Source: Sweltsa coloradensis (lineage: Eukaryota > Arthropoda > Insecta > Plecoptera > Chloroperlidae). From it: 64,000 nucleotides of DNA. The stretch is from positions 496,001 to 560,000 of the forward strand of contig JAMZAV010000070.1 of the NCBI GenBank assembly GCA_024449915.1, given 5' to 3'. Below are positions 21,468 to 34,030 of this stretch, one piece after another. Each line of letters opens with the position of its first letter. Positions within the stretch are counted from its first letter, which is position 1. Position numbers and translations under genes: made by a program. The notes under the pieces are model-generated. The model had not been told where the DNA came from and did no database searches. It saw only the letters and a program-made list of their open reading frames with translations.

Positions 21468-22008
21468 AACCTCGCCTACTTAAAAATTGTTTTATCTTTT
21501 TAATTATGCATCAGATAAATCACAAAACAAGGTATTAACCTTGGTTTCAATTACATTTATACATCATACAAGAAAATTCATAACCAATGTTATAGTTATA
21601 ATTACAGCAATGAATAGCAGTGAGCATAAGTTAGCAATATAAGTTATCGCAATTTTCTTAAATGGCAAAAATGTTCTCTGGTTAACTTTTTTTTCTAGAG
21701 CAACTTGACTGATGCATGGTATGAAAGGTAGCATATAACCAGAGATACGAATTAATGGTAAAAATAAAATAAACACGGCTTACTTTTAGTAATTTTACCT
21801 TCAAGTCACCGCTTTTGGCCAAAACAACAACAAAGGCGTATACAATTTCACCAAAATGGGTGGTGTTTTTTGCTTTCTTACAACCACGTCCATTTTTACT
21901 CGCACGTCCTATACAAAATCATAATCCAAAAATTACGAATAAAATGTTTGGGCGAAAGACAGAATATTTTTAGCAACAAATAGAAGTAACAAAAATAATT
22001 ACATTGCG
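21468..22008. other. AT-rich DNA with a possible arm remnant
   Basis: GTCCTATACAAAATCATAAT at 21907-21926 resembles the right tip of the 21222-21467 MITE and may be a remnant of another copy. A 70-codon hydrophobic frame on the minus strand (21564-21776) has no recognisable domain. Confidence 0.3.
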
Positions 22009-22025
22009 ACCCGGCACCTCCACCA
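22009..22025 (-). repeat. tRNA-Ala 3'-end complement motif, minus strand
   Basis: ACCCGGCACCTCCACCA on the plus strand, an exact copy in reverse orientation. In sense orientation it is preceded by GTGTT, as at 5454. Confidence 0.8.
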
Positions 22026-22545
22026 AACACCAGTCCAAGTTTTATGAGATAATTAACATTGGTTTAGCCTCACCTAATGATAGTTTAAAGAAAAACCGTA
22101 TCATTAAGTATTTCAGTATTTTACAAAAAATTCAGCCAGCTCACCGCTTTTTGGACATAACAAAAGAGAAAATTGCTTTTCATTTTCACTATAAATGGCA
22201 GCAAATTATTTTAAAAGTCTAACTAGATTGTATAACATTTCTTCACAATTTTTAAGATAAAATGAATAAGTCAATAACGTAAAATTAAAAAATGCATTAC
22301 AGTTTTAGAGTCAAACTATTTTAAATGTATTCTGTGTATGAATTCAAGAGGGTAGGTGAATAACGGTTGGTGCACAAACGTATTTAGTCAACTAAACGTT
22401 TGACTGGCAATATGATCAGTCAGACGTGCGTCTTCGCACACGTTCCCAGTGGTTTCTACGCTAACTCTCATTCAACCTGCATAATATTGTTACTTCGGGG
22501 CCACGGATCTGACAATACAATTTACAAACAAGATTAATGTAAGCA

Positions 22546-22576
<31 letters not shown>

Positions 22577-25517
22577 GTGTTCTCATTAGGTCTTGAGTCT
22601 GTCTCGATCTGTTGACTCGGATACGTGGGATACGCCCGAACAATACAACGGAAATTAAACAGCGCGGCCCGGTACAACTAGTCGCGGGGAAGACGGCACA
22701 GGGCCCACCGGGGCGAAATGGGTCAAAATGGAGGATATGATATATTCCACGCAATGCTCTTCTTGGGACAAACTATTACATGCTTTTACATAGTACCTAT
22801 TTGAAACGTTTTGGGGAACTTTTCCTGCTTCCAGTTGTCATCCGGTCGATATGAATTTGAGCATTGTCAAGCAAGGATATGGTCACTCTTTTAGAGTCAA
22901 AGATTACTAAACACTTATTGCGCATTAGGAACAAATAAATTCCAAAATTAACCAATTTCGATGTTTTTACAAAAATCCTAAATCCTTAAATCCATTTACT
23001 AAATAAACCCAAACAAATCTTACAAAGGAAATATATTGACATTGTTGCACACATTATTTTTGTCAGGCTAGTAACAGCGACTAATCCGTACGCCGGGAGT
23101 GATTTTAAGGAATATGGGCCAAACATTGTTAAATTTTGTAGTGTGGTGTGCAATCCGTCTCGAAAGATAGGCTTGTGAAAGATGTATCCCATTAATAAAT
23201 GTTATGTATGAAACATTTACAGGAACACCGTTCAACTGCAGGCAACTAGGAACTTCATGGTAGAGTTGGGGAAATTTCAAAGCGTTCTTTTATACATGTT
23301 AATTCCAGAATTTACTTATTGACTAATGTCAAACTTTGAATTTCCCTGCACTCAGTATTGCATGTGGCAAGCATCGAACCTATGTATTCTCAAATAAGAA
23401 TCTGTATAACACGTCTACGTTGATAGTTTAAAGTTGTCAGCTCAAGAAATCTGTTCAAATAAACAATTTGTAAAATAAAATGCCTTTTCCAAAAACCACT
23501 TCGAAATTGCGAGTATAGTTTGGGAGATATGTATCCCTAACATTGAGGTATCTATAGCATAAAGCCAGGGGTGTTAGTTATACTATGGCTTCCGAACCAA
23601 TAATCCATTCATTCACGCGGTTTTTCTAGCTCAGGTGAAGTCATCTACACAAATACAAATAAATACAAGATGTATGTTTTCTAAAGTTGAGCTTCCCATT
23701 AAGGTAGCAACAGCCGCGTAATGTATCCTACGAGTTCGCGTCGCGGTAGCTTCGCGTTATTAGTGAACATGGGTAGAGGGGGGGGGGGTTACACGTACGA
23801 ATACGACGTCTCGCGTCGAGGCCCTCTTCTCAATAACTCATCCTACGGTGGCGTGATGGAATCCACTATCTATAAAACCATCATAAATGCATTATTTAAC
23901 ATTGCGACGTCGTTAATAACGACAGTGTTTCCATTCGTCTTCATCATAAGTCTTCTGAAGGGAGCGTTTAATGGATTCCAGCGCTAGTTCGGAAATACAA
24001 TATTATTTATAGAAAGGACAGCCCTGTGTAAGTCTTATGTGTGGCCATGAGCCGGGCCTTATATGATGATGATAGTTTGGAATGTAACCCATGGTACCTA
24101 TGTCCCTGGCTCGAATCGTAGATAAGGCAAACATCGAACTCGTGAACTTGGCTTTAGACTTGAATTGTGGAACTTTTGATAGACTTTTAGTGTTATGTTA
24201 CTGAACAATTTAATCTTTGCTTATTAATGCTAATTTATGGTTTTTTATACTCAATTATAGCATTTTTGCTAGAATGCACTGAAAATGCGATGTTTGGCAA
24301 ATTTACCCTCTGTTGCCAATTCAATGCATTTTGCCAAGTTTGTAGAAAATAAGGTAGTTATTGAAACAATTTTGTCAAAGTAGATGTTCTTATGACCATT
24401 TGTGTTTTAAATCAAACTAATGTGAATTTGTGAACTAATGCTATAGGGGGGGGGGGGGGGTGAGGCTAATTTCACAAGGCCCTCGACATAATGTGGCCCT
24501 TAAAACCTCCAGCATTGAACTTACAAATAAAAAAATAAATATATAAAATAGCATTTTGTATTTAAATATTTAGCACTTAAATTACTTTTACCCACCTTCG
24601 AAAACATGTGTATGACATTTTCATGCACATTTATTTCAAAAGCAGCCTATATTCTGAAATTTAATTTAAAAGCATGCATTTATACTTCAGCCGTTAACAT
24701 TAAATACGTACAAAATTTTGATTTTTTAAAAATATTTTTTTAGCTAAATGTTTATATTAGAACTTGTATGATGTACTTTTTTCATTTACATTTTCCACTG
24801 TCAATTTTTTTAAAATGTCAAATTCGAAATTGAAGGTAAATTTTACACTTTACAATTTTAAAAAAAAATATACATCACACAAGTTCATGGAAATTGCATT
24901 GTGAGTCGATTTACAAAAATTATGCGGATACGACAGTTGTGGGCCGAGTTCCAGCTGAACTGCGGGAAGACTGCGTGGCGCCGATATTACAGAGACTCCT
25001 TTACCAAATCCAGAAGTTGTAAGAACCAGACGAATCTTTGAAGTCTGTATCGTCTATATGGTAAGCGGATAATTCCACAATGAAGCAATACAAGCTATGA
25101 CAGACAGATAAACTATGAATTATATTGCAATTGCGAACTATCCCATTAACATGATTATTGCAAAGCAATCACGCTCGCCAGCCGCATCTAACACCGCAAG
25201 GTTGGACAGACTGTCGCTGACGACGAGCCCATCTGTTGTTGTAGCGACCACTTCTTGTACGCGGTAACGTGAATGCTATTTCCATTTCATTGTGCGCGAG
25301 ATGTTGGTTGTGAATCTGAATTACATTAAACAATGCTTTGTTCCGCGCCGAACGAACATACCTCCTGTTTGCAAAGTTCAGACCGAGAGTGGTCGGTCCC
25401 ACACAACACGGGAGGCGAAACTAATTTCTCTTCCATTCCACAGCCTGTCTCGAAGTGTGGGGGGATTCCCTCTTGGCCATGAGACAGAGCGTAAGGCCCT
25501 GGGTAGACGTACTTCAC
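22026..25517. other. Unrecognised DNA with GC-rich patches
   Basis: No repeat family member recognised apart from the microsatellite at 22545 and a run of 15 G at 24446-24460. GC-rich patches at about 22600-22740 and 25150-25510 are unexplained. They carry overlapping short frames on both strands but no recognisable domain or splice-supported exon. An 88-codon frame at 23721-23987 includes a poly-G run and is not supported as a gene. Confidence 0.3.
22545..22577. repeat. (CAGA)n microsatellite
   Basis: About eight perfect CAGA tetranucleotide repeats. Confidence 0.95.
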
Positions 25518-26036
25518 AACCCAAACGACACTTGAAGACGTATAAAGTAGAATGTCATTCAATTTAGTTTTTCATTTTATCTTGTGATGATATTGTTTGC
25601 TATACTACACACAATATTCATGATAATTAATTCATATAGCTTTTAAACTTATATGTCGCTTAAAGACGTATTAGAAAAATGCCTAATACTTAATCAATTA
25701 AAATATTATCTTGTGATGACATTGTTCGCCATATTTATGTATAGCTTTCTACACAATCTTCAAGATAATTTAATTCGTAAAGTTTTTACAGCCTTAATAT
25801 GACACTTGAACACGTATTAGAAGATATTCAATTCATAAAGCTTAAACAACCTTCAATACAAATAAAAAAATAAGAAAAATACTTTATACTCATCAATCAG
25901 AATATTATCTTGTGATGACATTGTTTGCATTTATATGTAGCTCTACACAATCTTCAAGATAACTCAATTCATAAAGCTTTTACAACCTTAATATGACACT
26001 TCAAGACAAAGTAGAAAAATACTTATTATTAATTTC
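25518..26036 (+). repeat. 129-bp satellite-like tandem repeat, about 3.3 units
   Basis: CTTGTGATGA starts units at 25581, 25710 and 25909. CTACACAATCTTCAAGATAA, TTCATAAAGCTT and ATATGACACTT recur in order. The second unit is about 199 bp because its TTCATAAAGCTT section is duplicated. A partial unit (GACACTTGAAGACGTATAAA) precedes the first, and the array stops at a SINE-A copy. Confidence 0.8.
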
Positions 26037-26040
26037 TTGT

Positions 26041-26265
26041 GGGAAAACCTGCCCGGGGTGCAATGCTTGCCCCTCTTACAGGTGTCTAGCTAGGTTTATT
26101 GGAAGTTAGGACAAGTGTGAAGGGATGTCCGTGGGCTGTTTAGGAGGACTCAATCGGACAACGACCTCGGAAAAACTTCAGTCAGGATTGCTGGTCTCGA
26201 CGGGATTTGAATCCGGGACCTCCAGAATCAGTCTCACGCTTATTGCTTGAGCAATTTCTGTCGGT
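26041..26265 (-). mobile_element. SINE-A, minus strand, internally deleted
   Basis: GGGATTTGAATCCGGGACCT (complement of the B box) and TCAGGATTGCTGGTCTCGAC match SINE-A. Part of the body between AGGACTCAATC and ACGACCTCGG is missing. The A-box region (GCTTATTGCTTGAGC) is diverged. Confidence 0.8.
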
Positions 26266-27627
26266 ATAGTTCGCACTATTTAATATTACTCTCTAACTGA
26301 ACAATCTAAATTTAATTCAGTTCCCATTTTTTTTTATTCATTATGTGACATAAACTCGACATGTGGCTTACGACATTTTATCAGCGGAACACACCACACT
26401 AAATATAGCTAAACAGGCAGTTGTGCCGGCTTGCCATGATACAATCTGGTTCTTTACCACCGCTGGTACACAGGGTTGCCAGCATATATGAATGCTAATT
26501 CAGGGCCAGACTTCTTTTTTTTATTTTTGACCCACTGACTGACGTAGAATACAAGCTCAAAATAACTTGATAAGAAGTCAGTACCTTTGAAATAAAACAA
26601 AATTGTATGAATTAAACATTTAGATATAAATTTGGACAAAAATTGTTGTCACATCGGAAATGATTAACATTTGTTTCCCCTGACTGATGTCAGCACAGAA
26701 GAATAGTAAGGGAGTCAAATTTAATTTAATTCTATTTCATAAGTCATCGGTTACAGAACTAAGTGTTAGTTGGAGAAGCGTTTTACATTAATAATGATAC
26801 AATTCCGTCTACATTGACTCCATTGACGAGAAAATAATGCCAGTATGAGTAATAATAAAATATCATTATCGTAAGAGGACTAATTATAATTTGAAAAGAG
26901 AAAGTACATAACAAAAAGCATTATCCTAAAAAAATACTCGTTAAAGATGAACTTCTATATTCTGTGTGTGGAGCATTGTTATTGAATAATGTTTTTTATG
27001 GACACTCTAAACAACGAAACGGCAAAATTTGAAGTTGTTTCGAGAAAAAAATTAATGTTTAAAATCATACGGTACATTTTAATAAAAGTGGTTGATAGTT
27101 GTTTTGGGATTGACAAGCACAAAAAATATCAAGAAACTAAATAAGACGAAGTGAAATAACCTTTAACGATAGATATAACAACGGATTGAAAAACATTCTG
27201 ATGGTAATGTTCTCTGCCATGTATTCCATACAAAGCTGGGGCATTTCCCTCTGAATACATGGATGAGAACTCTAAAATATATTTTAAACAGACGGTCTTA
27301 AAACACTTTGGTTTTCTTGTGCCTCAATACTCAATTAGCGAATCTAAACCTAAACTTGTTAGTTTACTTGAGGGTCGCGTGCAAAACACGAACCGCAGAC
27401 AAACTTAGGCATCTGGCAAAGACAGCTAAACTTCGCATCGGATCTGACAAACAATGTCCGGTTTAAGTCACGTATTGAGTTACACCCATTCCTGGAACTG
27501 TCACTTCTCTGTCGTTCTTTTTTCCGTTAATTATGCTTTATCCATTTAACAAAAGATCTGTTGGTAAAAATTATTTCCATTTGTGATATTTTATTGTTAT
27601 ACGAGTTATCTTTTCAAGCTAATAATT
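26266..27627. other. Nothing recognised
   Basis: AT-rich DNA. A 61-codon minus-strand frame at 26454-26639 has no recognisable domain. Confidence 0.35.
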
Positions 27628-28078
27628 TTATTTAAATAAATAAATTTAAATAAATAAATCCGTACTTAGAATCTACTCATTCAGTCACACAACTGATTTT
27701 TAGTGGAGGACAGTAAACCAAAGTGACCAAGCCAACCCTGCAGGCCCCGACGCAATCGACGAGTGAACGATAACCAACCAAAGATCGATATTTTTTTACT
27801 ATAAAATATAGCCATTATCAGAGGTATGGACAGTGCGAACACCCGCGGATCAACGCCAGAATCAACAAGGCCGATTCAGAACAATTTTAAATTTATTATG
27901 TGCCTCGTTGCTAGGACGGCTCCAAAGTCACCGTTTACAAATTCCTAAGCCAAGAACTGGTAGACTGAAGTCGAAATCAGAAGTTAAAAACTTCTGACGT
28001 GAGCGGGAATCGAACCCTGGACTTTCTGCATTGGAAGCAGGTACGCTTACCACAAGACCAACGAGCCACACGAAATTC
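27628..28078 (-). mobile_element. SINE-C, full-length copy with tRNA-Gly-like head
   Basis: Read on the minus strand, the head has TGGTCTTGTGGTAAGCG (A box), an anticodon-arm-like CTGCTTCCAATGCAG and a B box GGTTCGATTCC (complement of about 28006-28016). The arm and boxes most resemble tRNA-Gly with a TCC anticodon. A non-tRNA body of about 350 bp follows. It includes the complement of TTATTATGTGCCTCGTTGCT in plus-strand reading and ends in CACTAAAAATCAGTTGTGTG, then a run of TTTATTTA-type repeats. A second copy lies at 31244-31660. Confidence 0.8.
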
Positions 28079-30324
28079 ATGTGCATCGTTATATTATTGT
28101 AATATAAAAACGAGGTTATAGAAATAAATCGTACCCATGAATTCTCGGCAATATTCGCCTTTCTGACCTTTCAAGATGAAAGTTGAAAATTGTTATTAAA
28201 TACTTGTATTATTTTATTCTGAAAAAGAATATGCTCGGGAAGGTTTATTATTTTTTTAACAGGTCGTTTAAATTAACCCCATTTAATTTGACTAATTTCG
28301 TGAATTTTAAGAGTAAAGTTTTAATAGCTTCCAATTAGTTATAAATTCACATCTCCTAAATCGTAAAAGAGTTATCTATATACACGTAGACTTTCGCTTT
28401 AACAAGCAAGACTAAATAACCGAAAAATAAAACCAAATTGAAAAACTAACTTAAAGCTCCTTTTTGTTTTGGGACTCTATAAAAGAGACATCACAAATTA
28501 ATGTTGCTGTTCTCTTAGGGTAGAATAGCAGATGCAGACTTTAAACTTGCGAATATACGAGGTAGAATTTACTTAATGTTGCTAATCTGCAATTTATATT
28601 CTGCGCGAAGTAACCAATATTTTGTAAATAGCTTATAGTCATAATACGATGATGTATGGGAGGTTTAAACTGCCCCTGTCGTTTATTATCGGATGTGGTT
28701 GAATGCGATCAGTGTTAATTACCTCATACGTCCACGAGAGTAAAAACAGCAGGGATGCCTTTCACTTAACATGTATGTTTATTGTTTACGCTTCAGCAAA
28801 ATAAAGTAAATAAAACTAAATAAACTAAAATAACTTTATTTTGTACCAATAATTCTCCCGTATACTATCATTCAATTCAATTCTTTTTACAGCTGGTCAA
28901 TTGACAATGGATGACCACTGGGTTATGACAACAAAGTATATGTTTATACAAATATAATTACAAATGTAAGGATAGAAGTATGAAACCAGTGGTTATGAAC
29001 ATTTTTGTAAAGATGATAATGCAAATAAATTAGGGAATGATTTATAAACTGGAACAATTTAGTCAATTGAAGAGAGATAGTACCATTCTTCGATGTAAAA
29101 ATCTACGATTTTTTTAACAAACAATTGTTTCAAAACCTGAATATACCATTCATGTATATATATTATATTAAAAATTGTACAAAGGAAAACGTTGACTCAT
29201 TTAAAATCGTGCATATTTTTTTATAAAAAAAAGGTCCCAAATATGTGTCATTAAGTTTTAAAAATAACCAATATTTTCCTACGTTCTGGAAAATATTTGT
29301 ATCGCAATCTATATACAATGTGTATGCAATGTAATTTAAAAGTTATTGTTTATCAAGAAATATAAGAAATATTTAAGATATAAAAATTTCGGTATTTCAT
29401 TGACTACAGACCTAATTTTTATAATCAAACTTTTTTCGAGATGACGGGAATATGAGAATATCACAACTGGTTTAAAAAAGGTAACTGTTGTTTTAAATGC
29501 AAACAACCTTAACACATAAATTTGAATTCAATCTGTATCAATCTGATTTGGTTACTTTGTATAGAATCGCACTGTAACGTATGTTACAGTGAGTCAATCT
29601 GTAAAGTATATCTCTATCTTCCATAAGCGCCATCGAGTGGTTTGAATTGTGTTCGCAACTATTATATCCCCACTATCAACTAGTAGTATTTACATAACGA
29701 ACCCCTCTAAACTCCCAGACACATTGGCACATACTAAAAAGCCATCAAATGATTCCGCTGCTAATTGCTCGTGTCGGTGTCGACTGCACAGCGCGAGTCC
29801 GGCAAAGGTAACCAACTTGTCAATTATTAACCTGTGGTCTGATTGTGAAGCTGATCAAAGCAATTACTACAGTGCTTCATCAACCAACAGTATTCTAATA
29901 CAGTTGATAGTTGACACTTTGCCAGCTCTCAAACACAGTTGGTAATTAAATTATCATAATCAACCATCCTCAATAATGAATGTTTGCCAACTTTAAAAAA
30001 AAACTTTACGTAATAAAGCTGTGGATTTAGATATGATGTAAAATGCATAAAGCGATTACATTAAATCATGCTACTAGAAACTTGCATTCTATAAAAGGAG
30101 CTTATTGGCCCGGAACAATATTAAAACGTTAATTAAACGTTTTAAAAATTAACGTTTTTAAGTAAGTAGTGGCCTCGGTCATAAGTTTTTAATTTACGTT
30201 TTAATAGAAACTTGCAGTAAACTGTTACAAATAAAAACAAGGTATGGTTAACAGTATAATTGTCAACTTACATCACCCTTGCTATGTTTAAAATAAAACG
30301 TGCTAAAAACTTACTGATGTAGTT
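28079..30324. other. Unrecognised AT-rich DNA with a short palindrome
   Basis: CACTGTAACGTATGTTACAGTG-type palindrome at 29576-29597, with 9-bp arms. A 98-codon frame at 29649-29945 follows it but has no recognisable domain. CTAAATAAACTAAAATAAC near 28820 may be a retroposon tail. No other element recognised. Confidence 0.3.
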
Positions 30325-30450
30325 CAAGCGTGATGCCTCTGATTTGGGAGGTCGTTAACTGCCACTACAATCCAGACTGATAGATTCACCTAAGTATTCC
30401 TTCGGACGTTAATGTGAACGTAAGGGATTGAGTCCTCTTATTATTTAGCC
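30325..30450 (+). mobile_element. SINE-A fragment
   Basis: CTCTGATTTGGGAGGTCG and GTAAGGGATTGAGTCCTCTT match SINE-A in the same order, with the B box and following body degraded. Confidence 0.55.
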
Positions 30451-31243
30451 GTTATTCACAACAGAAACATATATTTACACCAGTGCGCTATAAAGCATTC
30501 ATTTTATAACTATCCTCTCTATTCGACACAACACTGTATTGTTTTACAGAAAACATTATAACATGTTATTTAAATTGAACAAACATTTTTTTTAAAGTTA
30601 TGTTAAAATATGGATTTGTTTGCGACCTATATACTATGTTGAGTTGAATTGTTTTGTGATTCAGGTACAAAAACAAACTATTGTAATTATTGTTTCGACC
30701 CAGAAATGTGTATTTTACTCTTTCTGTTCTAATGTTGAATATTAAAGTGTGGTTATGTTGACGTGTAGTGTGTAACAAGCAAATAGTTTCTATTTAGTTG
30801 AGAGATTAGTATTGAATTAAATCTCACTGGTGTATAAGAGTATACGAATTAAACCATTCAAAGTTTAACTGCAGTGTGTTAAAAACAAATTTATAAAAGT
30901 AAAGATTGAATAAATATCACTGTTTACACACATATCGCTCGCTATGTAATATAAAACAATCCCAACCCTGCTTTAAAGCAGTATTTGTGGGATTTACAAT
31001 TCACAATTATAGCTGAGTAAAATATGAGCTCATACACATTGTATTCTGTTTCAGTATAGCTAAACCAATGACAACAACCAATTTGCTCCAGTTACCAACT
31101 TGAAAAATAACCAGTTCTGTTGTACTAGTTCCGTTTCCAGCAAAATGTGTGGTTAATTATAAACTGAGTTATTCATAATAAATGACATATCATTGAAGAG
31201 AAAATAGTTAATTATATTATAATTCAAATAATCTCGAGTATAT
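30451..31243. other. Nothing recognised
   Basis: AT-rich DNA. A 70-codon minus-strand frame at 30566-30778 has no recognisable domain. Confidence 0.35.
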
Positions 31244-31660
31244 GAGTAGCTTGTTGCTCTTGTGGCTAGAGGCTTTGCTTCCAATGGTACAGGGTTCGAT
31301 TCTCTTTTGAGTCAGAATTTTTTTAACTTCTGATGTTTACTTTCTTAAAAAATCTTGGTTTAGGAACGGTGACTTTGGATCCGTTCTAGCAACGAGGCAC
31401 ATAATAAATTCTAATGTTGTTTTCAATTAGCCGTGTTGATTCTGGTACTGTCCGCGGGTGGAATCGTGTCCAGCTTGATTAATCGGTGTCTCCAACTTGA
31501 ATATGCCGGTCTATAAATGGTCATTGTTCGCTCGTCAGTTGTGTCGGCGCCTACAGGGTTGACTTGATCTGCCTTGAATGTAATGTCCCCCACTAAAAAT
31601 CAGTTGTATGACTGAGAGGGTTAACACTTACTAATTACGATTTTGTTATTTGTTATTTTT
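31244..31660 (+). mobile_element. SINE-C, plus-strand copy
   Basis: This has a B box GGTTCGATTC at 31292-31301, preceded by GCTTTGCTTCCAATGG, the damaged anticodon arm. The body includes GGAACGGTGACTTTGGATCC and TAGCAACGAGGCACATAATA and matches 27628-28078 in inverted orientation. It ends CACTAAAAATCAGTTGTATG. The A box is eroded. Confidence 0.8.
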
Positions 31661-31739
31661 AAATTAATTGGGTTGTCAAAATAAGGGGGCAAATCTTTGT
31701 TAATAGATGGTCAAAAAACCATATCCGATTTTCAGAGTT

Positions 31740-31756
31740 TTGGTGGAGGTGGGGGA
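31740..31756 (+). repeat. Degenerate tRNA-Ala complement motif
   Basis: TTGGTGGAGGTGGGGGAA. The first ten bases match the motif, but the CCGGG half is lost. Confidence 0.4.
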
Positions 31757-31779
31757 AATAAACTATTTTTAAAATATTA

Positions 31780-31860
31780 TATTTGTATTTATTTTATTTA
31801 TTTATATAACGTCTATCCTATTCAGTTAAAAAACTGATTTACAAAAGAGGACAACAAAAT
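31780..31860 (-). mobile_element. Retroposon 3' tail
   Basis: On the minus strand this reads GTCCTCTTTTGTAAATCAGT, then AACTGAATAGGATAGACG, then repeated TAAATA. The same order occurs at about 61148-61206. The AATCAGTT...AACTGA core is shared with the end of SINE-C. Confidence 0.6.
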
Positions 31861-31959
31861 AAATCTACTTACATAGATGCAGATACAGTAATAAACAAAC
31901 AGATAAGTAAATATTTGAAATACTAATAGTACAATAACAATGTATTTATATATTATATA

Positions 31960-32115
31960 GCCCCGTCCCATTAATCCCAACGGTCACCAAAAACATTTTG
32001 CATCATCTTTGTTGAAGGGTAATGCCATCAAGAAAACCGCTTGTCAATCGGAGGTCGTGTTCGGTTTTTAGATGAAGAAGTTACAAACGCATAAACAAAA
32101 CAAAATAGAAGAACC
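31960..32115 (+). repeat. Fam8 repeat, plus strand
   Basis: CCAACGGTCACCAAAAACAT, CATCTTTGTTGAAGGGTAAT, AAGAAAACCGCTTGTCAATC and GTTACAAACGCATA in order, as at 18745-18890. Confidence 0.6.
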
Positions 32116-32169
32116 GACCAAAGAGTGATGCATACACGAAAGCTTCGCTCCCTAGTAAAATATCAATAA

Positions 32170-32478
32170 ATTATTTATTTATTTAACAGATCTTGCAATA
32201 CAACATTTTTCGCAATATTAATGCAATACAAACATTACAACAAAGTTGAAGCACATTAGATACAAACATTCTTACGCACGATGACGAGGATTTTGTTGTT
32301 TTTGTTGCTTTACGTCTCTATTTATGCAATATTTCTATTCGAAACCATGAGTGATGATAGATGAGGGTATAGGACAATAAAACATGCCTTATGCGGGAAG
32401 GATTCGAACTTACGTCCTTCTTACAGCATACGTTCCGAGCCCGCGCATAAATCATATGAGCCACCGCGGACGGAAATA
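32170..32478 (-). mobile_element. SINE-D, tRNA-headed retroposon
   Basis: On the minus strand the head reads CCGCGGTGGCTCATATGATT (A-box region) and AGTTCGAATCC (B box, complement of about 32400-32410). A body of about 240 bp follows and ends in a TAAATAAATAAT-type tail at 32170-32190. Only one copy was seen in this window. The head differs from SINE-A and SINE-C, so it is a separate family. Confidence 0.6.
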
Positions 32479-32929
32479 ATCAAACATCTAACCGATATTT
32501 GCAGTATTTTTTCATTTTTTCATAATCTATAACTAATTTTACTTATTGTTATATGTAATTTGCTTAAATGTAAATGTATTTATTTATTTTATTCTGTGTC
32601 TTAATAAAACCTTAATGTAAAGACAGAGTTTTGTTTTTAAAATAAAGTTGTACTATTGAACTTGATGGTTGTTCTACGTACGCGAACACTCTCAATTGAT
32701 TGTACATTGGCACGTAGCGAAAGAATTGCTTAATTCGATTCTCCAAATTGGTATCGCCGTTGATTAAAAGCCGGGCTAATGGTAATTGTTCTGTGCGCGA
32801 TCATCACGCCAGCTCGCAGAGACACGGAGTACGGGGTGGCGTGCACGGCAGGCGCATGTTATAAATAACTAACTAATGCGTATTTTATTTTCCTTGTCTT
32901 CATTAGTTGTAACAAAGTGTGAGACCTCA
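32479..32929. other. Unrecognised DNA with homeodomain-like sites
   Basis: The stretch 32750-32800 has TTGATTAAAAG, GGCTAATGGTAATTG and nearby GC-rich sequence. It is not part of any repeat matched here. Clustered TAAT cores could mark an enhancer, but this is weak. Confidence 0.2.
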
Positions 32930-33105
32930 GCATTTGTGCGCACACTAAAGCAATATTGTATCTTACATTTATGAATTTTGTTTTTTAGATACTAAAATAT
33001 TATTTTGTACGTGTAATTTTGTAACGTTTGTGTGCACACAAGCATTGTATCTCAAATTTATGTATGTGTATTTTGTTTTCTAAAAACCTTAAATTTAATT
33101 TATTT
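32930..33105 (+). repeat. Decayed tandem repeat of about 100 bp
   Basis: ATTTGTGCGCACAC...ATTGTATCTTACATTTATGA and GTTTGTGTGCACAC...ATTGTATCTCAAATTTATGT are successive units, each followed by ATTTTGTTTTYTA. They abut the left end of the segmental duplication. Confidence 0.6.
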
Positions 33106-33141
33106 TTGACGTATAATTTTATAGTCTTGTGGAAACTTACA

Positions 33142-33369
33142 TCATGGATACAGCATCGATATGATTAATTGTGATACAATTTTTAAACTAGGTGACAACA
33201 GTATAGGTCTACCCATGAGAACACCTTCATCCAGAATGCCAGTGGAAATAATCGAACCAGAGACCTTCCGAATACGAATCACAAGAGCAATTGCATCCAG
33301 ATAACATATATGATCAGTAGGCGATAAGATAATGGATAGTTTTACAATTATCCTTTGCATGTTTTCCAA
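33142..33369 (-). mobile_element. SINE-like head inside the duplication
   Basis: On the minus strand, GATTCGTATTCGGAAGGTCT is followed by the B-box-type GGTTCGATTAT. The spacing and sequence resemble the SINE-A head (GATTCGGGAGGTCCCGGGTT). A 75-codon frame here, beginning MENMQRIIVKL, reads across the tRNA-like sequence and is not a gene. Confidence 0.4.
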
Positions 33370-34030
33370 TTTTGATTACTTTTTACGTATGTAAAAATTT
33401 ATAAAATGTATTCAAAAAACATAATAAAAATAAATTCGTACCGTACTTACAGTGTACTACTCGGCCACTCAATCAAAACTAATTTCCAGTGAGGAAGTTT
33501 CATTTTTAAAGCAAAACAAGACAGTCATGTCGAATGAAATGAAAATGAAACTAAAGTTTAAATAGTACAATTTTAAAGAGTAAAGTTGTAGGTGAAGTTT
33601 ATAAGGGTTGTGCTTGAGGCAAGTTGTTGTGGATTACATTGCATACACACTAAGGTACTTTCTATAAAGCTAGTACGTAAAGGTAGAACTGAAAGTATTC
33701 CACTAGAGTAATGCGTGTGATAGGTCACGTTAATGGAAGCAGTGCAGCTATGTAGTGGACAACAGTGCTAGCGCGGGAATGTGCAATTAAACTTAATACG
33801 TTCTACGGTGTTTCAATTGTGAGCGGCCAGCCATGACGCTACTGGTGAGGAATCTATTCTAGAGCCTAGCGGACACTGGCATGTGTGAAGTATCAATTAT
33901 CTAGCTATAGGTGAATATATATTTCAACAAAATGTGTGGCTTTGTGTGGTTCGTTGGTGCAGAAGGTCGAGGGTACGAATCACGCTAGAGGCAGAAGATA
34001 TTTTTTTGTGATGTGGAATTAAGTCTGAAC

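Noticed and set aside
25169..25567. Overlapping 77-91-codon frames on both strands in a GC-rich patch
   Set aside because: No recognisable domain, no supported splice sites, and frames open on both strands suggest composition rather than coding.
27995..28078. Functional tRNA-Gly gene on the minus strand
   Set aside because: A and B boxes and an anticodon-like arm are present, but the acceptor and D stems do not pair and a 350-bp SINE body with an A/T-rich tail follows.
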